Below are positions 23,909 through 30,282 of a stretch of DNA of 42,519 bases, one piece after another. The stretch is from Alphaproteobacteria bacterium (GTDB taxonomy: Bacteria > Pseudomonadota > Alphaproteobacteria > JABAAW01). Both the position numbers and the translations under genes were made by a program. Within the stretch, counting starts at the first letter, position 1. Each line of letters starts with the position of its first letter. The DNA lies in assembly GCA_014237925.1 (NCBI GenBank), contig JABACB010000003.1, positions 1 to 42,519 of the forward strand, in the 5' to 3' direction. The notes below the pieces were generated by a model. It saw only the letters and a program-made list of their open reading frames with translations, ran no database searches and was not told where the DNA came from.

Positions 23909-25109
23909 GCTCTTCTCTGACGCTGTTGAGGAAGGCTGCGAATCGCTGCTCTTTCACGGCTGTGCGCGCGTGCGTCATGAGACGCTGGTAGAAAAAGAGG
24001 TTGTGCGCGCTCAACAGCATCGAGGCGAGCATTTCGCCCGCCTTGACAAGATGATGCAAGTAAGCGCGCGAGAAGCCTTGCGCACAACAGGGACAGGGAC
24101 AGGTTCGCTCCAAGGGTTGCGTGTCGTCCTTGTAGCGCGCGTTGCGAAGGTTGCGCGTGGCAAGGCGGGGGAGGTCGTCTTGGAAACAGAAGGCTTGTCC
24201 TGTGCGCCCGCTGCGCGTAGGCAAGACGCAGTCGAAGAGATCGATGCCACAAGCGACGGCTTCGACAAGGTCGCGCGGTTTTCCCACGCCCATCAAGTAT
24301 CGAGGCTGGTCTTGGGGAAGCAGCGGGGCGACCTGCTCCAGCAGGGCGTTGCGTTCTTGGGGATGTTCGCCTACGGCGAAGCCGCCGAGCGCGTAGCCGT
24401 CGAAGCCGAGCGCAAGCGTGCGCTCTGCCGACAAGCGTCTGAGCGAGAGGTCCAAGCCGCCCTGCACGATGCCGAAAAGCGCGCGTTTGTCGAGCGTGGG
24501 CTTGTCGAGCGTGGGCTTGTCGAGCGTGTGCTCGTCGAGCGCGCGCTCGTTTTCTGCAACCTTTTCTTCCTCCTTGCGCCAGCAAGCGATCGATCGCTCT
24601 GCCCACAACGCCGAGCGATCGACGGCGGCGCGCAACCTTGAGACGGGGGAGGTGGAAGGCACGCATTCGTCGAGCGCCATGGCGATGGTGGAATCGAAGA
24701 CTCGTTGCGCGCGCATGGCGAGTTCTGGCGTCAGGTGCAGCTTTGTGCCGTCGATGTGCGAGCGAAAGACGATGCCCCCCTCCTCCACCTTGACGAGGTT
24801 TTTGAGCGACAGGGCTTGGAAGCCGCCCGAATCGGTAAGAAGCGCGCGCTGCCAGCGCATGAAGGCGCGCACGCCGCCGCTTTTTTCCAAAACCTCCAAG
24901 CGCGGGCGCAGCAGAAGGTGATAGGTGTTGGCAAGCACGACCGACGCGCCGCTTTCTGCCAATGTTTGCGGAAAAACCCCCTTGACGCACCCTTGCGTGC
25001 CGACGGGCATGAAGCACGGCGTGCGAATCAATCCGTGCGGCGTGGTGTAGGTGCAAGCACGCGCCGAGCCGTCGCAAGCATCGACTTTGAACGCGAAATC
25101 TTGAGGCAT
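23898..25109 (-). CDS. tgt: Queuine/preQ1 tRNA-ribosyltransferase
   Basis: Swaps guanine 34 of the target tRNAs for preQ1. Active-site elements are present: DSGGFQALSL with the general-base aspartate, GIVQGG, GGFAVGE, the nucleophile region GIDLFDCVLPTRSGR, and the zinc ligands CPCPCC with the following histidine. About 403 residues against about 375. The extra part is a repeat insert (TLDKP units) just before the conserved FGIVQGG. ATG 25109 is chosen over TTG 25133 because AGGAAG lies about 10 bases before it and family similarity begins there. Begins 7 bases after the queA stop. Confidence 0.95.
   Translation of the reverse strand: MPQDFAFKVDACDGSARACTYTTPHGLIRTPCFMPVGTQGCVKGVFPQTLAESGASVVLANTYHLLLRPRLEVLEKSGGVRAFMRWQRALLTDSGGFQALSLKNLVKVEEGGIVFRSHIDGTKLHLTPELAMRAQRVFDSTIAMALDECVPSTSPVSRLRAAVDRSALWAERSIACWRKEEEKVAENERALDEHTLDKPTLDKPTLDKRALFGIVQGGLDLSLRRLSAERTLALGFDGYALGGFAVGEHPQERNALLEQVAPLLPQDQPRYLMGVGKPRDLVEAVACGIDLFDCVLPTRSGRTGQAFCFQDDLPRLATRNLRNARYKDDTQPLERTCPCPCCAQGFSRAYLHHLVKAGEMLASMLLSAHNLFFYQRLMTHARTAVKEQRFAAFLNSVREEHDD
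24487..24546 (-). repeat. 15-bp in-frame tandem repeat, four copies, in tgt
   Basis: Unit TTGTCGAGCGTGGGC (plus-strand view) at 24487, 24502, 24517 and 24532, the last two diverged. They encode repeats of TLDKP or near forms, right next to the active-site GIVQGG. Confidence 0.88.
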
Positions 25110-25116
25110 CCTTCGC

Positions 25117-26307
25117 TCACTTCCTACGGGCAAACAGGCAAGCGTCGCCGTAGGAAAAGAAGCGATACTGCGTATGCGCGCGGGCGTGTGCGTAGGCGCG
25201 CTGGACGCTCTCTTCGCCTGCGAAGGCGCAGGTGAGCAGCAACGGCGTTGCGTGCGCTTGATGAAAGTTTGTCAGGAGCAAGTCGCAGCAACGGAAGTTG
25301 AATCCTTCGCCGATGAACAAGTCGGTCTCGCCGCAGAACGCCCCTCCGTTCATCGCCGCCGCTTCCAGCGCGCGCACCACGGTGGTTCCCACCGCCAGCA
25401 CGCGTCCGCCGCGCTGCTTGCAGGCTTGGATGCGCGCAAACACCTCTGGCGAAACGACGACGGCTTCGCGCGCCATGCGCGGCGTTTCCGACAAGACGCT
25501 GCGCACAGGGCGAAAGCTTCCGAAAGAAACATGCAAGGTGACGAACAGAGTTTCGATGCCCTTGTGCTGCATCGCTTCGATCAGGCGCGGCGTGAGATGT
25601 CTGCCCGCCGTAGGAGCAGCAAACGCGCCGCGATGGCGTGCGAACAGCGTTTGATAGTCGTGCCTGTCCTTCGCATCGGAGTTGCGCTTCATGTAAGGCG
25701 GCAGCGGCATCGCGCCTTCGGCTTCCAAGCGGTCGTACAGCTCTTCGTCGGAAAGCCCTTCGAACCTCAGGCGTAGAAGCCCGTCGGCATCGCGTCCGTC
25801 GACATGCGCGAAGAAGGGCTGCCCGTGCCTTCCGAATTGCAAGCGAGTCTGTTCTTTGCCTTTGCCTTTGACTTTGCCTTTGACGAAAGCACGAAACAAC
25901 CCTGGTTCGATCTTTTCCGCGAACGTAATCTCGAAAGTAACTTCGGAGGTAACTTTGGAAATATCTTCGGAGGTAGTTTCAAGCGTATGTTCAATCTCGG
26001 CGGTTTCCTTCTCATCGACGGGTTTGGCACACAGCCTAGCAGGCAGGACTTTCGTGTCGTTGAGAACGACGACATCGCCGCGCTTGAGGAGGGAGGGGAG
26101 GTCTTTGACGCGCAAATCTTGTGGCGCGCCTTGGGGTCCGCCTTGTGGTGCGCCTTGTGGTGCGCCTTGGAGGCAAGAGGAATCGAAGCAAGAGGGATCG
26201 AAGCAAGAGGGATCGATACAGGAGAGCAAGTTTGCCTGCTCGCGTTGTTCTATCGGACGCGTTGCGATTCGCGCCTTCGGGAGCAGGAATTCGTCGAATG
26301 AGATCAA
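25117..26307 (-). CDS. queA: S-adenosylmethionine:tRNA ribosyltransferase-isomerase
   Basis: Transfers the ribosyl part of S-adenosylmethionine to preQ1 in tRNA, giving epoxyqueuosine. Recognisable blocks: VVVLNDTKVLPARL, EGAMPLPPYMKR, DYQTLFARHRGAFAAPTAGRHLT, VTLHVSFGSFRPV, VGTTVVRALEAAA, TDLFIGEGF and LLTNFHQ. The frame is open upstream, but homology begins at LISFDEFLLPKA, so TTG at 26307 is the start. It overlaps the stop of the transporter gene as TTGA, which suggests coupled translation. About 396 residues against about 345-350. The excess is three low-complexity inserts: Cys/Asp/Phe plus QGAPQGAPQ repeats near residues 35-60, a Glu/Thr/Ser/Ile-Val repeat, and KGKVKGKGKE. Confidence 0.94.
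   Translation of the reverse strand: MISFDEFLLPKARIATRPIEQREQANLLSCIDPSCFDPSCFDSSCLQGAPQGAPQGGPQGAPQDLRVKDLPSLLKRGDVVVLNDTKVLPARLCAKPVDEKETAEIEHTLETTSEDISKVTSEVTFEITFAEKIEPGLFRAFVKGKVKGKGKEQTRLQFGRHGQPFFAHVDGRDADGLLRLRFEGLSDEELYDRLEAEGAMPLPPYMKRNSDAKDRHDYQTLFARHRGAFAAPTAGRHLTPRLIEAMQHKGIETLFVTLHVSFGSFRPVRSVLSETPRMAREAVVVSPEVFARIQACKQRGGRVLAVGTTVVRALEAAAMNGGAFCGETDLFIGEGFNFRCCDLLLTNFHQAHATPLLLTCAFAGEESVQRAYAHARAHTQYRFFSYGDACLFARRK
25925..25996 (-). repeat. Degenerate 12-bp in-frame repeat in queA
   Basis: About six diverged units, for example GTAACTTCGGAG and GTAACTTTGGAA, starting at 25925 and then every 12 bases. They encode a Thr/Ser/Glu/Val-Ile repeat inserted between conserved parts of QueA. 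Confidence 0.7.
26119..26217 (-). repeat. Adjacent 12-bp and 15-bp in-frame repeats in queA
   Basis: Two arrays lie side by side. Four 12-bp units of TTGTGGTGCGCC type run from 26119 to 26166 (encoding QGAP-like units). Three 15-bp units of GCAAGAGGGATCGAA type run from 26173 to 26217 (encoding units related to CFDPS). Both keep the frame. Confidence 0.88.
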
Positions 26308-26888
26308 GGGGCGGCGCGCACGGTCTGTTTGGCTCTGATCAGCAAGCGAAAAGGCAAGAGGAGGCAGAGTGCGAAGCAGAGTTTGACGGACAAATCGCCG
26401 AGCGCGAGCTTGTGCCACGCGATTCCGCTGGCGGCGAACGCGAGCGCGAAGAAGAGCCAAGTGTCGAGGACGGAAGCAACGCAGCTGGAGACGAGAGGAG
26501 CCTTCCACCAAGCGGCGCGGCGCAAGCGCACGAAGACGGCGATATCGAGCAGGTGGCTGAGTGCGAAGGCTGTGAGAGACGCAACGGCGATGCGCGGGGT
26601 TGCAAGGAAGAAGGAGCAGAAGCCCGCCACCACGAAACCGCTTGCAACCACTCTGCGTGCGACGGGTGCGCCGTAGAACAGGGTTGTGAGATCGGTGACG
26701 GCGAAGGCGAGGGGGTAGGTGAAGCTTGCCCAGAGCAGGTAGTCGTTGATGCGATAGGTTTCTTGCGCCCAGACATTCGACAAAGCGACAACGGCGACCA
26801 TGGCGACGCTCGGCAGGAGGGGGGGGACAGGCGGTGCCTGAAAGGAGATGTTTTTTACGGACATTGGGGGGGGCATCAAGCGTTGCAA
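26304..26888 (-). CDS. yhhQ: YhhQ/VUT-family queuosine-precursor transporter
   Basis: Integral membrane protein of the vitamin-uptake-transporter family; YhhQ of E. coli imports preQ0 and preQ1. Signatures: ALSNVWAQ near the first helix, then WASFTYPLAFAVTDLTTLFYGAPVARRVV (matching the YhhQ segment with FPFIFLATDLTVRIFG), LSHLLDIAVFVRLRR and ASVLDTWLFFALAF. Three starts are possible: TTG 26888, ATG 26876 or ATG 26864. The two ATGs are separated by a run of eight C, so tract length affects whether they share a frame. First gene of the operon yhhQ-queA-tgt-queG; the stop overlaps the queA start. Confidence 0.88.
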   Translation of the reverse strand: MQRLMPPPMSVKNISFQAPPVPPLLPSVAMVAVVALSNVWAQETYRINDYLLWASFTYPLAFAVTDLTTLFYGAPVARRVVASGFVVAGFCSFFLATPRIAVASLTAFALSHLLDIAVFVRLRRAAWWKAPLVSSCVASVLDTWLFFALAFAASGIAWHKLALGDLSVKLCFALCLLLPFRLLIRAKQTVRAAP

Positions 26889-26920
26889 GAGGAGGGGCGA
26901 GGAGTTGACTAATCTACAAG

Positions 26921-26984
26921 ATTGTTAGGGACGGAAATTGTTAGAAACGGAGATTGTTAGAAACGGAGATTGTTGGGGACGAGA
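26921..26984. repeat. 16-bp tandem repeat, four copies, between yhhQ and tusA
   Basis: ATTGTTAGAAACGGAG-type units at 26921, 26937, 26953 and 26969. The length is not a multiple of three and the stretch is outside any supported gene, in the divergent promoter zone of the queuosine operon and tusA. Confidence 0.85.
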
Positions 26985-26998
26985 GCGATTTCGTCTTC

Positions 26999-27043
26999 CG
27001 TTTGCGTTTGCGTTTCCGTTTGCATTTCCGTTTGCGTTTGCGT
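26999..27043. repeat. 6/12-bp simple repeat upstream of tusA
   Basis: Alternating CGTTTG and CGTTTC-type hexamers form a purine/pyrimidine-biased array ending 25 bases before the tusA ATG. No ribosome site is visible in or after it. Confidence 0.75.
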
Positions 27044-27068
27044 CAGTCATCATCCATCATCCCCACGC

Positions 27069-27440
27069 ATGACGCAAACACTACAAGAACAAGCACTCCC
27101 TGAACAGGCGACGCCTGAACAGGCGACGCCCGAACAGGCGACGCCCGAACAGGCGACACCTGAGCAGGCGACGCTAAAGCACGAAGAAGAAACTTTGGAC
27201 GCGCGCGGTCTCGTCTGTCCGTTGCCTGTCCTGAAGGCACGCAAAAGGTTGCAAAGCCTCGCGTCAGGGAGTATCCTGCGCGTTCTCTCGGACGATGCAA
27301 ATTCGCTCACGGACTTTCGCCATTTCTGCACTGAACAACAGCACGAGCTTCTGGAACAAAGCAAGGGCGATTCCTGCACGATGGATCCCTGCACGATGGA
27401 TCCCTGCACGCTGATTGTCCATCGCATCCGCAAGGGTTGA
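27069..27440 (+). CDS. tusA: TusA-family sulfur carrier protein with repeat-bearing ends
   Basis: Small sulfurtransferase of the TusA family, relays sulfur as a persulfide on one Cys for tRNA thiolation or sulfur metabolism. The core is TLDARGLVCPLPVLKARKRLQSLASGSILRVLSDD with the persulfide Cys at about residue 50 in the CPxP motif. From ATG 27069 it has 123 residues against about 75-85 for the family. The surplus is an N-terminal array of five PEQAT units (15-bp repeats 27099-27173) and a C-terminal array CTMDP-CTMDP-CTL (15-bp repeats 27375-27419), which adds three cysteines. Stands alone upstream of the first ceramidase-like gene. The exact TusA subfamily is not certain. Confidence 0.85.
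   Translation: MTQTLQEQALPEQATPEQATPEQATPEQATPEQATLKHEEETLDARGLVCPLPVLKARKRLQSLASGSILRVLSDDANSLTDFRHFCTEQQHELLEQSKGDSCTMDPCTMDPCTLIVHRIRKG
27099..27173 (+). repeat. 15-bp in-frame tandem repeat, five copies, at the tusA N-terminus
   Basis: Unit CCTGAACAGGCGACG at 27099, 27114, 27129, 27144 and 27159 with only third-position or silent differences, encoding PEQAT five times. Confidence 0.95.
27375..27419 (+). repeat. 15-bp in-frame repeat, two to three copies, at the tusA C-terminus
   Basis: TGCACGATGGATCCC at 27375 and 27390 exactly, then a partial third copy, encoding CTMDP units. Confidence 0.88.
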
Positions 27441-27512
27441 CAAGAACATGACACGACACATTGCCCCAACACATCGGCGTTAAGGTCGCCGCCTTCAAGA
27501 CCGACTATCGCT

Positions 27513-28391
27513 ATGGAGAAGTTTGCCTATTTCAACCCGCCGAACCTGCGCATGGAAGAAGCGCCGCCGCCTGCGTCTTGGGGAGACCTGTGGGGGGATT
27601 CCCTGTCCTTGCTCAACCTCTACTGCGAACGAAGCGCCGCTGGCTGGTGGCAGGAGCCGCTGAACACTTGGAGCAGCCTGTTGTTCCTGCTCGCCGCGTT
27701 TGCAGCCTTTCGGATTTGTCGTGGCGAGCATGCCCGCGAAAATGTCAGCAAAAATGCCAGCAAGAATGCCGCCTCAAGCGCAAGCGCAGACAGGACGCGC
27801 TTCATGCTGTGCCTCGACCTTTCTGCCATCGGGCTTACATCGTGGGCGTTTCACGCGAGCGGATGGGATCTTTTCGCCCTGTTCGATGTACTGGCGATTC
27901 TCGTCTTTACGATCCGCGCAAGCTTCGCGCTGTTCGTACGGGGGTTGGCACTCTCCGGTCTGCAAGCCTTCTTGGGGGTCGTTGCGATCTTCGCGCTCGC
28001 GCCGTTGTTCTCCTATCTGCCCCTTGTAGGCGACGCTCTTTGGGGCGTTGCTTTCCACCTCTCTCCGATCTTGACGCTGGGGTTGCTCGTGCTGCTGATG
28101 CTTCTCCGCGCGAAAAGGCAATCTTCCAAACATCCTTCCAAACATCCTTCCAAAAAACGCGCGAGCTCCCCCCTCCCCCCCGACCTGCTTCGCTCGACCG
28201 CAGGTCTGGGAGCAGCCTTCGTCGTGCTGGCAGCCTCCTTGACGCTACGCACGCAAGACTTGCCCCTCTGCGCCGACTGGACTTACGGAACGCATTTCCT
28301 GTGGCACGCGCAGAACGCGATCGCGTTGTTGTTGGTGATCGTCTTCTTGCCGAAGATGCCCGCGGCGACAACGCCGCGGACAACACCTTGA
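27513..28391 (+). CDS. Ceramidase-like (CREST superfamily) membrane protein, copy 1
   Basis: 292 residues with about seven membrane segments. It resembles the bacterial ceramidase-domain proteins related to alkaline ceramidases: YCERSAAGWWQEPLNTWSSLLFLLAA at the front, then a Ser-x3-His and Asp pair (TSWAFHASGWDLFALFD), and the HxxxH motif in GTHFLWHAQNA, which together would bind the catalytic zinc. In characterised relatives the reaction is amide hydrolysis of a lipid. Two low-complexity inserts sit in loops: a VSKNASKNA stretch (27730-27770) and SKHPSKHPSK (28119-28154). Start ATG 27513 has only a GGAG remnant upstream. Paralogue follows 125 bp later. Confidence 0.82.
   Translation: MEKFAYFNPPNLRMEEAPPPASWGDLWGDSLSLLNLYCERSAAGWWQEPLNTWSSLLFLLAAFAAFRICRGEHARENVSKNASKNAASSASADRTRFMLCLDLSAIGLTSWAFHASGWDLFALFDVLAILVFTIRASFALFVRGLALSGLQAFLGVVAIFALAPLFSYLPLVGDALWGVAFHLSPILTLGLLVLLMLLRAKRQSSKHPSKHPSKKRASSPLPPDLLRSTAGLGAAFVVLAASLTLRTQDLPLCADWTYGTHFLWHAQNAIALLLVIVFLPKMPAATTPRTTP
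27730..27770 (+). repeat. 12-bp in-frame repeat in the first ceramidase-like gene
   Basis: Imperfect units at 27730, 27742 and 27754 (ATGCCAGCAAGA type) in the loop after the first membrane segment. Confidence 0.7.
28119..28154 (+). repeat. 12-bp in-frame repeat in the first ceramidase-like gene (second site)
   Basis: CATCCTTCCAAA twice (28131, 28143) with a partial copy before them, encoding HPSK units in a cytoplasmic loop. Confidence 0.85.
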
Positions 28392-28398
28392 AGATGGC

Positions 28399-28428
28399 TT
28401 GCAAACACAAGCGTCCTTGCGCTAGGAT
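28399..28428 (+). promoter_or_regulatory. Candidate promoter for the second ceramidase-like gene
   Basis: TTGCAA at 28399-28404, 18 bases, TAGGAT at 28423-28428. The -10 is identical to that at 7389. Suggests the two paralogues can be expressed separately. Confidence 0.45.
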
Positions 28429-28525
28429 CGGCTGGCATCGAAAAGAGGGACGGGGTTCAACCTCGTCCGTCAAGGGTCGTCTTTCAGAAGGTCTTCTATA
28501 AGGACAAACGAGGATAGTGTTTCGA

Positions 28526-29227
28526 ATGTTGAATTTCTTCATCCCCGGCGAATCTGCCAACCTCGGTCTGTACTGCGAGCGCATCGCGCTCGGCGAGTGG
28601 CAGGAGCCTTTCAACACTTTCAGCGCACTCGCCTTCGTCTGCGCAGGATTGCTGGGACTGCGGCTGTGCTTCGGTGTTGCGAAAGGAGACGGCTTGCGCC
28701 TGTGCATGGCGCTGTGCACGCTAATCATCGGGGTCGTGAGTTTCACCTTCCACATGCACGGCACACGCATATCACTGCTCTACGACCTTTTGCCCATCCT
28801 TCTGTTCAATGTTCTCGCGGCTTGGACCATCTTCTCACGCGGGCTGGAAATGTCGGCGGTGACAGTCTTCTTGATGACGCTCCTCGTCATTGCAACGAAC
28901 TTCGCGCTCACTCCCATCAGCAGTGCCTACGGCTTCGCCTTCAACGGCATCGAGCATACGGGCTTCGTCTCTTGGCTCCTGCTGTTGTCGTTCGTCTTGC
29001 TTGTGCGCGGCGAGTTGGCAAGCGGCGGAACGCTCATGTTGGCAGGTGCCGTCTTGATCGCCGCGCTCTTCTTCAAGAGCATCGACATTCCGCAGTGTGC
29101 ACAACACGCGCACGGAACGCATTGGCTTTGGCACATCACCAATGCCTTGGCATCCTATTTGATCATTCGCGGAGTCCCGCTTTCGTCCCAACGGCATCGA
29201 GAAGTCGAAGTCTCCACGCGACTCTAG
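28526..29227 (+). CDS. Ceramidase-like (CREST superfamily) membrane protein, copy 2
   Basis: 233 residues from ATG 28526 (GTG 28517 is also possible; the GAGGA site at 28510 fits the ATG better). Same layout as the neighbour: LYCERIALGEWQEPFNTFSALAFV, Ser-x3-His in VVSFTFHMHG, LLYDLLPILLF with the conserved Asp, and GTHWLWHITNAL with HxxxH. It lacks the low-complexity loops of copy 1, so it gives the normal length for the family. The two proteins are clearly paralogous but not close, suggesting an old duplication or separate acquisition and distinct substrates. Confidence 0.83.
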   Translation: MLNFFIPGESANLGLYCERIALGEWQEPFNTFSALAFVCAGLLGLRLCFGVAKGDGLRLCMALCTLIIGVVSFTFHMHGTRISLLYDLLPILLFNVLAAWTIFSRGLEMSAVTVFLMTLLVIATNFALTPISSAYGFAFNGIEHTGFVSWLLLLSFVLLVRGELASGGTLMLAGAVLIAALFFKSIDIPQCAQHAHGTHWLWHITNALASYLIIRGVPLSSQRHREVEVSTRL

Positions 29228-29330
29228 AAAGCAACTCTAGAACACCTGCCACCTCCTCTGCGCCGCCGCCTTTGCGCTGCCACCTTTGCGCCACGACCCT
29301 CCGCTTCTGCGGCAAGCACTATTCTATTGT

Positions 29331-30164
29331 CTATTGTGTTGCCTGCGTGTTGCTTGCGGGTTTGACGAAGCGAATGCTGTCGTTTGACGCGGCGGCGAAG
29401 CGGTATCCGTGCGCGTCGCTGCTTTCGCCGAAGGCTTCCAGCTGTCGAGGTTCTCGAATGTCGTTCTCGACGATGTATTTTGCAAGCGCTCCTCGCATGC
29501 GCTTTTCTGCCATGCCTAGTCTGCGCTCGACGCCGCCGCGCTCCTCTGTAAAGACGACCTCGAGCAGGGGAACAGAGACGCCTTCGACGGCATCGATGTA
29601 TTCTTTGGAGGCGAGGTTGACGATCCATCGTGCACCCGTCTGCTCGATATCCTCTTGCAAAGCTTGGCGCACGCGCCCGCGCCACCATCGCGCCGGCGTT
29701 GCAGCGCCTTCGAACACTTCGGTAGCGAGCAGACCGAGTCGCAAACCCATCCCGCAACGATAGGGCTGGATTGCATCGAGCGGCTGCAACAGACCGTAAA
29801 GCCCCGAAAGGATTCGCAACCGAGCTTGCGCGCGCGCAACATCCGCCGCAGCCCAAGCGTAAGCGTTGAGACCGATGTAGGTGTCGCCATGAAAAGCGTA
29901 GAGGGCGGCTCTGCTGGCGTTGTTTGCGTTGCTGGAATCGTCGCGCGTTTCGGAGAAAGCCTGATACTGCGCGTGAGTGCGCACAGCCAAGTTCTCGGAG
30001 ATTCCCATCAAGTCCCGCAACTGCTCTGCCGTCAGCCCCCTCAAGGCTTTCGCAATGCGCGCCGCCTCCTCGGCAAACTTCGGACGGCTAGTGGCACAAG
30101 CGAAGGGCAACACGCGAGCAAACTCCATACGCTTGGCGGGCGAAAGCAAGCAGAGCAGAGTCAT
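29331..30164 (-). CDS. yaaA: Peroxide-stress protein YaaA (UPF0246/DUF328)
   Basis: In E. coli YaaA limits iron-driven DNA and protein damage under hydrogen peroxide and binds DNA. The family signature starts the protein (LLCLLSPAKRMEF) and continues with DLMGISENLA, ALYAFHGDTYIGLNA, RILSGLYGLLQPLDAIQPYRCGMGLRL and IVNLASKEY. 277 residues, about 20 above usual; a Ser/Asn-rich DDSSNANNAS stretch near residue 75 explains part of it. Converges with the second ceramidase-like gene. Confidence 0.94.
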   Translation of the reverse strand: MTLLCLLSPAKRMEFARVLPFACATSRPKFAEEAARIAKALRGLTAEQLRDLMGISENLAVRTHAQYQAFSETRDDSSNANNASRAALYAFHGDTYIGLNAYAWAAADVARAQARLRILSGLYGLLQPLDAIQPYRCGMGLRLGLLATEVFEGAATPARWWRGRVRQALQEDIEQTGARWIVNLASKEYIDAVEGVSVPLLEVVFTEERGGVERRLGMAEKRMRGALAKYIVENDIREPRQLEAFGESSDAHGYRFAAASNDSIRFVKPASNTQATQ

Positions 30165-30234
30165 CGCCTGTACCTGTGCCTATTCCTTGGCTGTCCGTCT
30201 TGTTGTCCGAGCTGGCCTTGTCTGCTGGGTTGTT

Positions 30235-30282
30235 CCGTCATCCTGTCCGTCCTCCTGTCCGTCATCCTGTCCGTCATCCTGT
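30235..30282. repeat. 12-bp tandem repeat, four copies, between yaaA and gdhB
   Basis: CCGTCATCCTGT-type units at 30235, 30247, 30259 and 30271, reaching the stop codon of the glutamate dehydrogenase and lying in its 3' flank, upstream of yaaA on the same strand. Confidence 0.9.

Noticed and set aside
26889-26969. preQ1 riboswitch in the leader of the queuosine operon
   Set aside because: The minus-strand leader is mainly a 16-bp tandem repeat and I cannot find the stem and A-rich tail of a preQ1 aptamer.
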